A stretch of DNA of 64,000 bases from Betaproteobacteria bacterium SCN1 (GTDB lineage: Bacteria; Pseudomonadota; Gammaproteobacteria; Burkholderiales; Thiobacillaceae): assembly GCA_008923315.1 (NCBI GenBank), contig WBSF01000005.1, positions 1 to 64,000 of the forward strand. Reading direction: 5' to 3'. The notes beneath the pieces were generated by a model. That model saw only the letters and a program-made list of their open reading frames with translations. It was not told the origin of the DNA and made no database searches. A program made the position numbers and the translations under genes. Every line of letters starts with the position of its first letter. Position 1 is the first letter of the stretch. Shown here in pieces: positions 43,731-52,352 of this stretch.

Positions 43731-44490
43731 GACTTCACGCCTAAACCTGATCCCGGTGCTCGACCTGATGAACGGACAGGTCGTGCGCGCGCGCGCGGGG
43801 CGCCGTGCCGATTACCGGCCGCTGCACTCCGCGCTGTGCGAGGGCAGCGTGCCCGAAACCGTGGTCGGAGGCCTGCTGGAACTTTACCCGTTCGAGCGAT
43901 TGTACGTTGCCGATCTGGATGCGATTCAGGGCCGTGGCGATCACGGCGACGTGCTGGCATGTCTGTGCCGTGCGCATCCCGCGCTGGAGCTGTGGGTCGA
44001 CGCAGGGTTTGCCGATCCGGCGGCGGCGGCGGCGTGGCAGGCCCGGGGCGTGGGGCGCCCGGTCCTGGGCAGCGAAAGCCTTGCCCGCGGGCCCGTGCGT
44101 GGCGATTATCCGCCCGGGGCGATTCTGTCGCTGGACTTCCGCGACACGGGATTCGTCGGTCCCGCCGGGCTGGCCGAAGCCGCCGGCGACTGGCCGGACG
44201 ACGTTATCGTGATGAGTCTGCCGCGCGTCGGCATGGGCGGGGGACCGGACTGGGCGCGGCTGGCCGGGGCGCGGCGTCTCGCTCCCGGCTGCCGGCTGCA
44301 TGCGGCCGGCGGCGTACGCGACGCGGCCGATCTCGCCGCGCTGGCGGACGCGGGCGTGGCCGGCGTGCTGCTGGCCTCCGCCCTGCACGAGGGCGTGCTC
44401 AATCGCAAAGCGCTTGACGATTTTCATGGCGCGCATCCCAGGCACGCAGCCACTGGCGCCAGGGCGAATGGCCCAGCGCCGGGTCGGTGA
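43729..44490 (+). CDS. HisA/HisF-related TIM-barrel protein of H4MPT clusters
   Basis: This 253-residue TIM barrel belongs to the hisA/hisF-related family of archaea and H4MPT-using bacteria. It begins LNLIPVLDLMNGQVVRARAG and ends with the phosphate-binding region LHAAGGVRDAADLAAL and AGVAGVLLASALHEG. True histidine genes are absent around it, so a role in pterin or furan cofactor synthesis is more likely. It is alone on the plus strand between two minus-strand operons, and its last 92 bases overlap the end of the PTPS-fusion gene. Confidence 0.82.
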   Translation: MTSRLNLIPVLDLMNGQVVRARAGRRADYRPLHSALCEGSVPETVVGGLLELYPFERLYVADLDAIQGRGDHGDVLACLCRAHPALELWVDAGFADPAAAAAWQARGVGRPVLGSESLARGPVRGDYPPGAILSLDFRDTGFVGPAGLAEAAGDWPDDVIVMSLPRVGMGGGPDWARLAGARRLAPGCRLHAAGGVRDAADLAALADAGVAGVLLASALHEGVLNRKALDDFHGAHPRHAATGARANGPAPGR

Positions 44491-45631
44491 ATCGGCGGAG
44501 CAGGGGCTGGCTGCCCTCGCGCTGCGAGGTTTCCAGATCGGGGCCGCTGTACTGGCACCACGACTGCGGCGTTTCGTAGAGCGTCAGTTCGACCAGCTCG
44601 GGCAGGTAGTCGATGAGCTGTTCCCAGATGTAGGCGCTGAGCAGCTCGGTGGTCGAGCGCCAGGCCAGTTCGGGGCCGGCGTAGTTGAGGGTATGGTGGT
44701 CGAAGCGTTCGACCACGCGTGCGTTGACCACGCGCTTGAGGTAGCCGTAGTCGAGCACGCAGCCGGTGAGCGGGTCGATCTGCCCGCGCACCTTGACGTG
44801 CAGGACGTAGCGGCCGCCGTGCAGATTGCTGCACTTGGCGGGATGGTCGGTGAGGAAGTGCGCGGAATCGAACACCACTTCCTTGCTCACGGTGATGGCG
44901 GGCGTATCCGGATGGAAGCGCGTCCAGACGCCGGGCATGGCGTCGAGTTCGTCGCGCAGACCGTCCAGAAGGCGGGTGGTGTCCGCCTGCGTCAGCGTGC
45001 GCAGCAGGGCGCCGCCGGCGCCGAAGCCGCAGTCGAGCGGACGCGTGGCCGCGCCGAGTTCGCGGGCCATGAAGGCTGCCGCATCCTCCGCCTCGCCGGG
45101 CGACGCGAAGGGCATGAATAGGTAGCCGGCGTGCAGTTCGCCGGCGTGTGCGAGATAGGTCGCGTACTGCGTGCGCTGCTCTGGCGGAGGCACCCTGGCG
45201 GGAAGCCAGGGGCCGACCAGATTGCGCTTCAGGGTGATCAGGAAGTTCTTCGCCACGACCCGGTGGGTACCGGGTGCGTAGTGATATTCCTGGCGGAAGC
45301 GGAAACCGTAGGGGGCGAGCTGGGCCAGATCGCAGAACAGCAGATCCAGCCAGACGATGCCACCTTCGATTCTGCACGTCGCACCGCTGTCGTCGACCTT
45401 GCCCGCCAGACGCAGACCGGCGAGCACCGCGCGTGCGGTTTCATCCGGTATGCCGGCTGGCATGAGCGGCAGGTCCGACCCGTCCGACGGCCCGATGCGA
45501 TCGGGCGAAATCAGCAGGTCGAGTGGCAACGCGTGGCGCAGGGCGTATTCCTGCAGGGTCAGACCGCTGCAGGCCAGCAGATGCTCGTTGTCGAGCACCG
45601 TGGGGGTCGCTCCGCATTCCAGGCAGTGCAC
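44399..45631 (-). CDS. zinc-finger/PTPS fusion protein
   Basis: This 410-residue protein has three parts. Residues 1-40 form a possible CCHC zinc finger (Cys3, Cys6, His17, Cys21) followed by GLTLQEYALRHALPLD, which resembles the segment after the finger of Ros/MucR regulators. Residues about 41-245 are not recognised. Residues about 246-375 are a PTPS domain (FDSAHFL, KCSNLHGG, VELTLYET). In the PTPS zinc site the usual HGH reads HGG, so one ligand is missing. It starts with GTG at 45631 behind GGAGA, 13 bases after fae. Function unknown; pterin synthesis is likely from context. Confidence 0.8.
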   Translation of the reverse strand: MHCLECGATPTVLDNEHLLACSGLTLQEYALRHALPLDLLISPDRIGPSDGSDLPLMPAGIPDETARAVLAGLRLAGKVDDSGATCRIEGGIVWLDLLFCDLAQLAPYGFRFRQEYHYAPGTHRVVAKNFLITLKRNLVGPWLPARVPPPEQRTQYATYLAHAGELHAGYLFMPFASPGEAEDAAAFMARELGAATRPLDCGFGAGGALLRTLTQADTTRLLDGLRDELDAMPGVWTRFHPDTPAITVSKEVVFDSAHFLTDHPAKCSNLHGGRYVLHVKVRGQIDPLTGCVLDYGYLKRVVNARVVERFDHHTLNYAGPELAWRSTTELLSAYIWEQLIDYLPELVELTLYETPQSWCQYSGPDLETSQREGSQPLLRRFTDPALGHSPWRQWLRAWDARHENRQALCD

Positions 45632-45644
45632 AGTACGTCTCCGA

Positions 45645-46157
45645 TCAGTTGTGTGCGGCGAACGGGTGACCCGCGCTGCCTTTCTTGGACACTACTTCGG
45701 CCGCGGTGGGCAGACCGGCGACGGCGCGCTTGATGGACTGCTTGGTGGCTTCGTAGTTGTAGTCCTGGATCTTGGCATCGTCAGCGGCTTCCCAGTGGAT
45801 GAACACGCCGACGCTGATGAACAGGTCGTCGGCTTCGTCCGCGGGGATGGTGCCGTCTTCGACGCAGTCGGCCACTGCCATGGCGACGCCGCGCTGGGCC
45901 GGGCCGAACATCTGCACGGCCTGCTTGGCACCCTTGATCGTCACCTTGTTGAACATCATGGTGTTCGGCTTGCAGGGCAGGTTGGGCGCCACCACGGCCA
46001 GCAGGGAGGTGAAGCCATCCTTGTTGTTCACCAGGCCGTTGCAGAACGCCGTTTCAGCCGCGCTGCCGCGGGGACCCATGATGAGGTCGATGTGCGCCAC
46101 TTCGTTGCCATCTCCCACCAGGGCCTCGCCTACCATGACGCGATTGATTTTTGCCAT
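45645..46157 (-). CDS. fae: formaldehyde-activating enzyme Fae
   Basis: Fae speeds the condensation of formaldehyde with H4MPT to methylene-H4MPT in the cytoplasm, the entry step of the pathway. The 170-residue protein has the family start [19 protein letters not shown] with the catalytic His, and the segments [13 protein letters not shown] and [15 protein letters not shown]. The ribosome-binding site AAAGGAGA is the strongest in the cluster, as expected for a very abundant protein. It lies 15 bases after the CitG-like gene in the mptG-mtdB-mch operon. Confidence 0.98.
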   Translation of the reverse strand: MAKINRVMVGEALVGDGNEVAHIDLIMGPRGSAAETAFCNGLVNNKDGFTSLLAVVAPNLPCKPNTMMFNKVTIKGAKQAVQMFGPAQRGVAMAVADCVEDGTIPADEADDLFISVGVFIHWEAADDAKIQDYNYEATKQSIKRAVAGLPTAAEVVSKKGSAGHPFAAHN

Positions 46158-46172
46158 CTTGATCTCCTTTGA

Positions 46173-47126
46173 TTAGCGTTGACTCGGTCGGATTGGAACG
46201 GCCGTGGGCGCCGAGTGCTTCGCCGGCAAGCCGTGTGTTGCAGAAAACGGAATCGTCTCGAACGCGGGCGTGTCGAGACGGTCGGCCAGCCAGGTGCCGA
46301 CGCAGAGGTCGGCGCTGGTGCCGGGATTGATGCCTGCGGATTTGAGCGTGCGGTCCATCGCGTCGAGGGCGTCCTGCGCCGCCTCCCAGGTGCCGCCGCC
46401 GGTCAGCTCGTCGAGACACTGGCGGGCATGCTGGCGCACGCCTTCCGCCGCCGCGGCGCCGTGCCTGCGCACGATGTGGCTGTCCGCGCGGTTGGCGAGA
46501 AAATCGAGAAAGAGTTCGGTCATCGCGCGCGCGTCGTCGCCCCAGCGTTCGCGCGCGCGGGCAAGAGCGGCTGCGCCCGCGTCCAGCAGATCGGCGAAAC
46601 CCGTGGCGTACTGCCGGGCGATGCAGTCGCGCCGCGAGGCTTCGCGCATCGCGGTCATGAGCGGCGCGTTCGGCGCGTTCTGCACGTCGTGGCGCGGACT
46701 TTTGCCGAGGCCGCCGGGTGCGGCCAGCCGGATGGCACGGTAGACCCGGTCGGTCTGTTCCAGATCGAAGCCGCCGAGGCTGCATTGCAGCGCGTCCGCC
46801 AGCGTCTGGCCGTCCGTGCGGTGCTGCGCGGCATGCAGCAGCGGCGCGGCGAGCAGTACGATACCGAGATTGGTGTTGCAGCCGACTGCCTGGCGCGTCG
46901 CCGCGATCGCGCGGTAGATACGCTCGCCGAGCGCTAGGGCGGGATCGACCAGATGCGGCACGGCGGCCCCGGCGCTGGCGATGAAGTCTTCGGCATGCAT
47001 GTCGTGGCCGGGCGAATGGATGCTGACGTTGCCGGGTTTGAAGGCGAGCACGTCGAGTTCGCAGGCCGCACGGAACGCGTCCGCCAGTGCGGCGCCGCAG
47101 GGCCGGCTGTGCAGGCGGGCAGTCAT
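46173..47126 (-). CDS. triphosphoribosyl-dephospho-CoA synthase-like (CitG/MdcB family) protein
   Basis: This 317-residue helical protein of the CitG/MdcB family carries motifs VLAFKPGNVSIHSPGHDM, GCNTNLGIVLLAAPL and APGGLGKSPRHDVQ. CitG-type enzymes make the triphosphoribosyl-dephospho-CoA prosthetic precursor. No citrate or malonate lyase genes are near, and this subfamily recurs in H4MPT clusters, so it may transfer a ribosyl phosphate in H4MPT synthesis. It overlaps the RimK-like gene by four bases (ATGA). Confidence 0.82.
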   Translation of the reverse strand: MTARLHSRPCGAALADAFRAACELDVLAFKPGNVSIHSPGHDMHAEDFIASAGAAVPHLVDPALALGERIYRAIAATRQAVGCNTNLGIVLLAAPLLHAAQHRTDGQTLADALQCSLGGFDLEQTDRVYRAIRLAAPGGLGKSPRHDVQNAPNAPLMTAMREASRRDCIARQYATGFADLLDAGAAALARARERWGDDARAMTELFLDFLANRADSHIVRRHGAAAAEGVRQHARQCLDELTGGGTWEAAQDALDAMDRTLKSAGINPGTSADLCVGTWLADRLDTPAFETIPFSATHGLPAKHSAPTAVPIRPSQR

Positions 47127-48037
47127 GCGCACTGTCTCCGCAACCCGGCTTCGACGTGGCGGTCGAGGAAGTCGTCGACCAGGATGCGTGCGATATCCTG
47201 CGGCGCCACGTTCTGCAGGCCGCGCCAGGCGGGAATGCTGTTGACTTCCAGCACTGCGAGCCGGCCGTCACGGTCACGCATCAGGTCGACGCCGGCGTAA
47301 TCCATGCCGAGTGCGGCCGTGGCGGCTTCGGCCATCCGTATCAGTTCCGCATCGTCCGGCGCGGGCAGGCAGCGCGCGCCCTGGGCCACGTTGTTGATCC
47401 AGCTTGCACCCCGGCGCGTCATGGCGGCGCGTGCGCTGCCGCCGGCCACGAGCACGCGATAGTCTTCCGACGGGCCGGCGGCCGGGCCGATGAAGCGTTG
47501 CAGATAGTAGACGTCGCGGTAGTCGGCAGCGGGTGGCAGATCGGCCGGATCGGCCAGCCGGCGCAGGCCGGCGCCCTGCGAGCCGAACAGCGGCTTCAGC
47601 ACCAGTTCGTGGCCGCAGGCCACCTCGCGCATCAGCAGCGCGCGGGCCTGGGCTTCGGATTCCATGACCCAGGCCGGCGGCGTGGGCACCCCGGCCTGAT
47701 GCAGCAGCAGGCTGGTCATGGCCTTGTCCACGCTTTTTTCGATGGCGCGTGCTGCGTTGTAGACCGGCACACCCACGGCTGGCAGCGCATGCAGAAAATC
47801 GAGCCGCAGCGTCACCTGTTCCAGCGTGCCGCCCGCGATGCCGCGGACGAAGGCGCCATCGGGCAGCCGGTCCTCGAAGCCAGGCAGTACCAGGCCGCCG
47901 ACGCCGCGTTCGAGGTCGATCCGGCAGGCGGCCAGCGGCAGGTAGACGGCGCGGTAGCCGCGCGCCGCGAAGGCGCGCTTCAGCCGCTTGCCGTGCCAGC
48001 CCGGCTCGTCGGTGAAGATGACGATGCGTCCGTTCAT
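47123..48037 (-). CDS. RimK-like ATP-grasp glutamate ligase
   Basis: This 304-residue ATP-grasp protein of the RimK family has the ATP-binding segments [31 protein letters not shown] and the metal-binding end [21 protein letters not shown]. RimK-type ligases add glutamate residues; in methanogens MptN adds one to H4MPT. Here it could glutamylate dH4MPT or the methanofuran side chain. The start ATG overlaps the mch stop by four bases, so it is made together with Mch. Confidence 0.82.
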   Translation of the reverse strand: MNGRIVIFTDEPGWHGKRLKRAFAARGYRAVYLPLAACRIDLERGVGGLVLPGFEDRLPDGAFVRGIAGGTLEQVTLRLDFLHALPAVGVPVYNAARAIEKSVDKAMTSLLLHQAGVPTPPAWVMESEAQARALLMREVACGHELVLKPLFGSQGAGLRRLADPADLPPAADYRDVYYLQRFIGPAAGPSEDYRVLVAGGSARAAMTRRGASWINNVAQGARCLPAPDDAELIRMAEAATAALGMDYAGVDLMRDRDGRLAVLEVNSIPAWRGLQNVAPQDIARILVDDFLDRHVEAGLRRQCA

Positions 48038-48999
48038 GCGAACGAGCGCTCCAGCAGCTCGGGGTTCAGCCGGCCGGCGCGGAAGGTGCGGCCGCTGGCG
48101 AGACAGGTGACGGCGACGCGCGCGGGGGCGAACAGCAGCGGGTCGATCTTGTAGAAATCGTGTCCGGCCGCCTTGAAGACTTCGGCGAAGGGGCGGCCGT
48201 AATCCGACGAAGCTTCGCTGGGCAGCTTGCGCGCCAGGTCCTCGGCGGCCGCGTCGTCGCCGGTGACATAGAGCTGCACGTCGCCGCCGAACAGGATGGC
48301 ATCGTTGGTGCGGCCCATTGCAGTGAGGAAGTCGGGCGACGGCGGACACAGCGGCGCGGTGCCCATGCCGTCGACGATGTGTTCGAGCGGGAAGCCGAGG
48401 AAATGCGCCTTGTGCAGCGCGACTTCGAGTACCCGCGCCACCACCTGTGTCGCACCGGCCAGACTGGATGTGGGGGTCAGGATCAGGGTCAGCCGGTCGG
48501 CTGCGACGCCGCAGTCGCCGGCGATCTTGTCGAGCAGGGGCAGCGGCGGCACCTTGCCGGTTTCCAGCACCAGACAGGCGCTGTCGGCGGTATCGCGGTA
48601 GCCGAGTTCCTTGAACAGCTCTTCTTTGGCGGCCAACGCACGGCCGGGGCCGGACCCCAGCGCAAAGAAGCTGCCCTTGCCTTCGCCGTGCGACAGGCTC
48701 CAGCCGGCGTACTGGCTGCCGAGGCAGGCGAGCACCGGCTGCGCAGTCGATACTGCGAGCGACCAGACGCCGCTGGCGGGCTGCAGGGCGACGCGCCCCA
48801 GACCGCCCAGGCAGATCTCGGCGATGCGCAGACCGGCTTCGATGCCGCCGGGCACGGCGATGCCCGCATCGACGATGCGCGTGCCGTTGTCCTGCCGCGA
48901 AACGGTCAGCCGCAGTGCGTCCGCCTGCGAAACCAGATGTTCGACCAGGGGGGCGGCGAGCCGATTGAGACCGGGCGGGATGGCGGGGGTGTGCGTCAT
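48034..48999 (-). CDS. mch: methenyl-H4MPT cyclohydrolase Mch
   Basis: Mch hydrolyses methenyl-H4MPT to formyl-H4MPT, between MtdB and the Fhc complex. The 321-residue protein has the family signatures [47 protein letters not shown] and the C-terminal [24 protein letters not shown]. The ATG at 48999 ([15 protein letters not shown]) is preferred over the upstream in-frame ATG at 49044, which lies inside the preceding ATP-grasp gene. All expected regions are intact. Confidence 0.97.
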   Translation of the reverse strand: MTHTPAIPPGLNRLAAPLVEHLVSQADALRLTVSRQDNGTRIVDAGIAVPGGIEAGLRIAEICLGGLGRVALQPASGVWSLAVSTAQPVLACLGSQYAGWSLSHGEGKGSFFALGSGPGRALAAKEELFKELGYRDTADSACLVLETGKVPPLPLLDKIAGDCGVAADRLTLILTPTSSLAGATQVVARVLEVALHKAHFLGFPLEHIVDGMGTAPLCPPSPDFLTAMGRTNDAILFGGDVQLYVTGDDAAAEDLARKLPSEASSDYGRPFAEVFKAAGHDFYKIDPLLFAPARVAVTCLASGRTFRAGRLNPELLERSFA

Positions 49000-49006
49000 G
49001 GATGCT

Positions 49007-50209
49007 TCAGGCGGGACAGGATGAAAATGGAGTGCAGGCAGCACGCTCTGCGGCGAAATTGGAGCGGGCCGTGTCGGCGTGGCCGGTCTGCATCAGACGT
49101 TCCAGTATCTGCTGGCGCTGGTGCACGGCCTGCCGTTCGGCGTCGTCGGCATCCTCGCCGGTGGCGTGGACCGTACAGACCGGTTCGCCCGGTGCGAAGA
49201 AAGCGCCGGCTGCAGGCAGGTCGGCGCACCAGCGCGGCCAGGCGAAGCCGGCCGGCACGCGCATCGGTGCATCGGCGTAGACGACCGCGGCGGCGCGGCC
49301 GCTTGCCGGGCGAGGCAGTGCGGTGGGCAGCCGCCCATGGCAGGCCTGGACATGGCAGTCGAACAGGGGCGGCAACGGCGGCGTGTCCCACAGATCCAGC
49401 GTGGCGGTCGGCCGTGCGTTCAGTTCGAGCAGCGTCCAGTCGCGCCCGTCGACGATGAAATCGATACCGTTCAGCCCGCGCAGGCCGAGTGCGGTGGTCA
49501 GCGCCTGCGCAGCGGCCAGCACGGTCGGCTCCACGCCGGGCGGCGCGTCGCGCAGGGCGGTCGCGCCGGCATAGGCCCAGTGACCGGGCGCCTGCGCCGG
49601 GGCGGCAAGCAGACGGTTGAACCCGACCGGGCGGCTGGCATGGCCGTCCGCCAGGAACAGCAGGGAATGCGGCACGCCCGCCGCGCGGCGCTGGAAATAG
49701 CGGCCGGGCGCCGGGGCCAGGCTGGCCGCATCGCGGACGTGGATGCCGCCGCAGGCGCCGGCATGCTTGGCGAGCCAGCCCTCCGGGGCAGATGGCGCGT
49801 CGAGCCGCGTTTCGGGATGCGGGAGGTGCAGCGCGCGGCACAGGCCGGCGAAACGGAGGGGATCGGCACAGGTCGCGAGCACGTCCGGGGCGTTGCCGAG
49901 CAGGGGACGATTGCCGGTGAGGTGCGCAAGCCGTTCCGGCTGTACTTCGAAGCCGGATCCATAGACCAGGCCCAGGCACTGGCCGGGCGGGCTCAGACGA
50001 TCGGCGGCGCGGACCAGGTCCCCGGCCTCGAATGTGCCGTCCGCGTCGAGCGGCAGGCGCAACCAGTCGCGGGCCAGATCGCGCGTGTCGCGATCGGCGA
50101 AACCGTCGATGCCGACAGCCGCGCGCCCGGCGCGTGCCGCCGCAGCCGCCAGTGCGCGGCCGCTCTGCGATATCAGCAGAAAAGCCTCGCGTCCGGCGTC
50201 ACGCGGCAT
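49007..50209 (-). CDS. ATP-grasp domain protein of the H4MPT cluster
   Basis: This 400-residue protein has a Rossmann-like N-terminal part ([20 protein letters not shown]) and an ATP-grasp half recognised by [27 protein letters not shown] and the metal-binding [22 protein letters not shown]. The C-terminal 100 residues resemble a small accessory domain. The family is typical of H4MPT-using bacteria and may be a further ligase in cofactor assembly. It lies between mtdB (11-base overlap) and mch (7-base gap). Substrate unknown. Confidence 0.8.
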   Translation of the reverse strand: MPRDAGREAFLLISQSGRALAAAAARAGRAAVGIDGFADRDTRDLARDWLRLPLDADGTFEAGDLVRAADRLSPPGQCLGLVYGSGFEVQPERLAHLTGNRPLLGNAPDVLATCADPLRFAGLCRALHLPHPETRLDAPSAPEGWLAKHAGACGGIHVRDAASLAPAPGRYFQRRAAGVPHSLLFLADGHASRPVGFNRLLAAPAQAPGHWAYAGATALRDAPPGVEPTVLAAAQALTTALGLRGLNGIDFIVDGRDWTLLELNARPTATLDLWDTPPLPPLFDCHVQACHGRLPTALPRPASGRAAAVVYADAPMRVPAGFAWPRWCADLPAAGAFFAPGEPVCTVHATGEDADDAERQAVHQRQQILERLMQTGHADTARSNFAAERAACTPFSSCPA

Positions 50210-51101
50210 GCTGGCGCGCCTCGTCGAGACAGTCCGGGAAACCCAGATAGAGCGGCTTGTCGGTATTCAGCATCCTGCGCAGCAGGCCCTGCTGTACCTG
50301 ATATTTGAGGTTGCCGATGGCGAGCGGGCCCACGCCGACGGCCTTGCCGGAGGCGGCGGCCAGGGCGCTGCCATCGTCCATGAACCCGATGCCCTCGACG
50401 CCCGCCGGCGGCACGGCATTGATATCGGCAGCCACGCACAGGGCATGCGCATGCTGAAGATGCGCCGTGCCGAGCACCTGTACGCCGGCCTTGGCGGTGG
50501 CCAGCACGACCTCGGTCTGCGCGAGCAGGGCGTGCTTGGCGTCGTCCGAACTGGCGTCGGCCGGCTGAATGTCGACGCCGAAACGTGTCTGCAATGCCGA
50601 TACGGCGCTGGCCGCGCGGGCGAGGCCGTCGTGTCCGGGCAGCGTGACGCGCCCGCCCGCCTGGGCGGCCAGCACCGCCGCCACCATGCCGACCGGGCCG
50701 GTGCCGCCGAACACCACGATGCTACGGCCTTCGAGGCCGGACCCGTGCGTGCGCCTGAGCGATTGCTCCACCTTGGCGACCATTGCGGCAGCAGTGGTGT
50801 AGGCCCCGCTGGGGTCGGCGAACACGGAAACCTCGAAGGGCGGCACCATGGCCTTGCGCGCGGCGTCGAGCATGTCGGTGGCGAGCACCGCGTCGCGTCC
50901 GCCGATGAAAATCCCCGTGCGTTTCACCCCCTTGGGGCCCCGCGAAAAAATGGCGTCCTGGGTGAAGCCGGCGATGTCGTCCGGACCGACACCCGCATAG
51001 GGAATGACTGCATTCCAGCCGGCGTCGTAGGCCATGTTCACGTCGAAGGGGCTGACGCGCGCGCCGGGGGTGGCAAAGTGCAGAAGATTGGGTTTTTCCA
51101 T
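50199..51101 (-). CDS. mtdB: NAD(P)-dependent methylene-H4MPT dehydrogenase MtdB
   Basis: MtdB oxidises methylene-H4MPT to methenyl-H4MPT, passing electrons to NAD(P)+. The 300-residue protein has an N-terminal substrate domain (LLHFATPGARVSPFDVNMAYDAGW) and a Rossmann domain with VVFGGTGPVGMVAAVLA. The N-terminus and the GIFIGGRD motif are specific to MtdB rather than the folate-linked MtdA. The ATG at 51101 fits the conserved start MEKPNLLHF. No mtdA gene is in the window. Confidence 0.96.
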   Translation of the reverse strand: MEKPNLLHFATPGARVSPFDVNMAYDAGWNAVIPYAGVGPDDIAGFTQDAIFSRGPKGVKRTGIFIGGRDAVLATDMLDAARKAMVPPFEVSVFADPSGAYTTAAAMVAKVEQSLRRTHGSGLEGRSIVVFGGTGPVGMVAAVLAAQAGGRVTLPGHDGLARAASAVSALQTRFGVDIQPADASSDDAKHALLAQTEVVLATAKAGVQVLGTAHLQHAHALCVAADINAVPPAGVEGIGFMDDGSALAAASGKAVGVGPLAIGNLKYQVQQGLLRRMLNTDKPLYLGFPDCLDEARQHAA

Positions 51102-51144
51102 GTCCGGTCGTGTGTTCCTGTTGTCTTGTTCGGGCCGTTTCCTG

Positions 51145-52134
51145 TCAGACCGCCACCAGCCGTGCCGTGGCCGTTTCGGTCCGGATGTCGGCGGCCTGGT
51201 TGCGCCCCCTGCACACGCTGAATTCGAGTCCTGCATCCGCGAGGTCGATGCGCGCGCGCCGGGCCAGCGCGTGCGCGCGCTCGTCCGAGTCGACCAGGGC
51301 GAAGCCGGTCGGCCCCCATGAGCTCTGGCCGGTGCCGGCGGCGCCGTTCGCGTCCAGCCAGTCGAGTGCGCGGGCAACGCGCGGGCTGGCGAAGCGTCCA
51401 CCCTGCGCGGGGGCGAAATGGTCGCCGACCACGCGCTGGATTTCGCTGATGGCGGCACCGAAACCGGCGATGTCCGCCTCCGCCAGGGCGGGCAGGGCCT
51501 GCATCAGCGCCAGACGGCACAGATGCCCGGCATGGGCTTCGGGAAAGGCCGGCAAGGCGGCGAATGCCTGTTTCTCGGCTTCGCCGTGCAGCCCGATATA
51601 GCGGGGGTCGAAAATCAGGACGAGCCGCCAGTGCGCCGGAAATGCCAGCCGGGAGACCAGCATGGGCGGCGCATCCTGCCGGCCACGTCCGCCGTCGACG
51701 ACGAAGCCGCCATGTTCGAATACGCCGAGGCCGATGCCGGAGCGACTGCCGCGCCCAAGCGTGCCGGCGATCTCGCGCGGCGTCCAGGCGAGATTGAAAA
51801 GGCGGGCGATTGCCGCACCCACGGCCAGGGCAAGCTGGGTGCCCGACCCCAGCCCGGCGTGTTCCGGCACGGCCTGCCGTACCGATACGTGCACGCCGCC
51901 CTGGATTTCGAGCGCGCGCAGAGCCGCCCGGGCGTAGGCTTCGGCCCGTTCGGACTGCGGCCCCTCGGCGGTGACGGCTTCGCCGGCGCGGACGGTGACG
52001 GTGGTCGCGAGTTCTTCCAGCGCGAGTCCCAGACTGCCGTAACGCCGGCCGAGCCCGCCGTTGAGGTCGAGAAATCCCATGTGCAGCCTGGCGGCGGCAC
52101 TGACGGTGGCACTGTGGCAGGCGGTGAGGATCAT
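51145..52134 (-). CDS. mptG: beta-ribofuranosylaminobenzene 5'-phosphate (beta-RFAP) synthase
   Basis: This GHMP-kinase-like enzyme joins p-aminobenzoate (or 4-hydroxybenzoate in archaea) to phosphoribosyl pyrophosphate with loss of CO2, the first committed step of H4MPT synthesis. The 329-residue protein begins with the family block ARLHMGFLDLNGGLGRRYGSLGLAL and contains the glycine loop PEHAGLGSGTQLALAVG and the RSGIGLGVFEHGGFVVDGG segment. It is the first gene of the minus-strand operon, divergent from fhcB, and it links directly to pabB's product. Confidence 0.94.
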   Translation of the reverse strand: MILTACHSATVSAAARLHMGFLDLNGGLGRRYGSLGLALEELATTVTVRAGEAVTAEGPQSERAEAYARAALRALEIQGGVHVSVRQAVPEHAGLGSGTQLALAVGAAIARLFNLAWTPREIAGTLGRGSRSGIGLGVFEHGGFVVDGGRGRQDAPPMLVSRLAFPAHWRLVLIFDPRYIGLHGEAEKQAFAALPAFPEAHAGHLCRLALMQALPALAEADIAGFGAAISEIQRVVGDHFAPAQGGRFASPRVARALDWLDANGAAGTGQSSWGPTGFALVDSDERAHALARRARIDLADAGLEFSVCRGRNQAADIRTETATARLVAV

Positions 52135-52238
52135 TATTGTGTGGTTCCTGTTCTCGGAATCCCACCGGAAGCAACGTCCGTGCCATGCAAAAAATGCAAA
52201 ACAATCATATGGCTAATGCCATGGCGCGGCAGGTTCGT

Positions 52239-52253
52239 GTGACACTCTGTCAC
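52239..52253. promoter_or_regulatory. perfect dyad in the divergent mptG/fhcB promoter region
   Basis: GTGACA-CTC-TGTCAC is a perfect 15-base inverted repeat, 105 bases upstream of the mptG start and about 100 bases upstream of the first fhcB ATG. It looks like an operator serving both arms of the C1 island. Confidence 0.5.
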
Positions 52254-52352
52254 CTGTGCGGGTCGGATGCGTGACAGCCGGCACGCCGGCCGCGGCGACA
52301 GTCCCGACATGAACGGCTTGATTCGTCGGGTAAAAAAACGGAATGCGCGGAC

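Noticed and set aside
52238..52254. A CRP-type site (TGTGA...TCAC) in the mptG/fhcB gap
   Set aside because: The spacer is seven bases rather than six and the better symmetry is GTGACA/TGTCAC, so CRP is unlikely.
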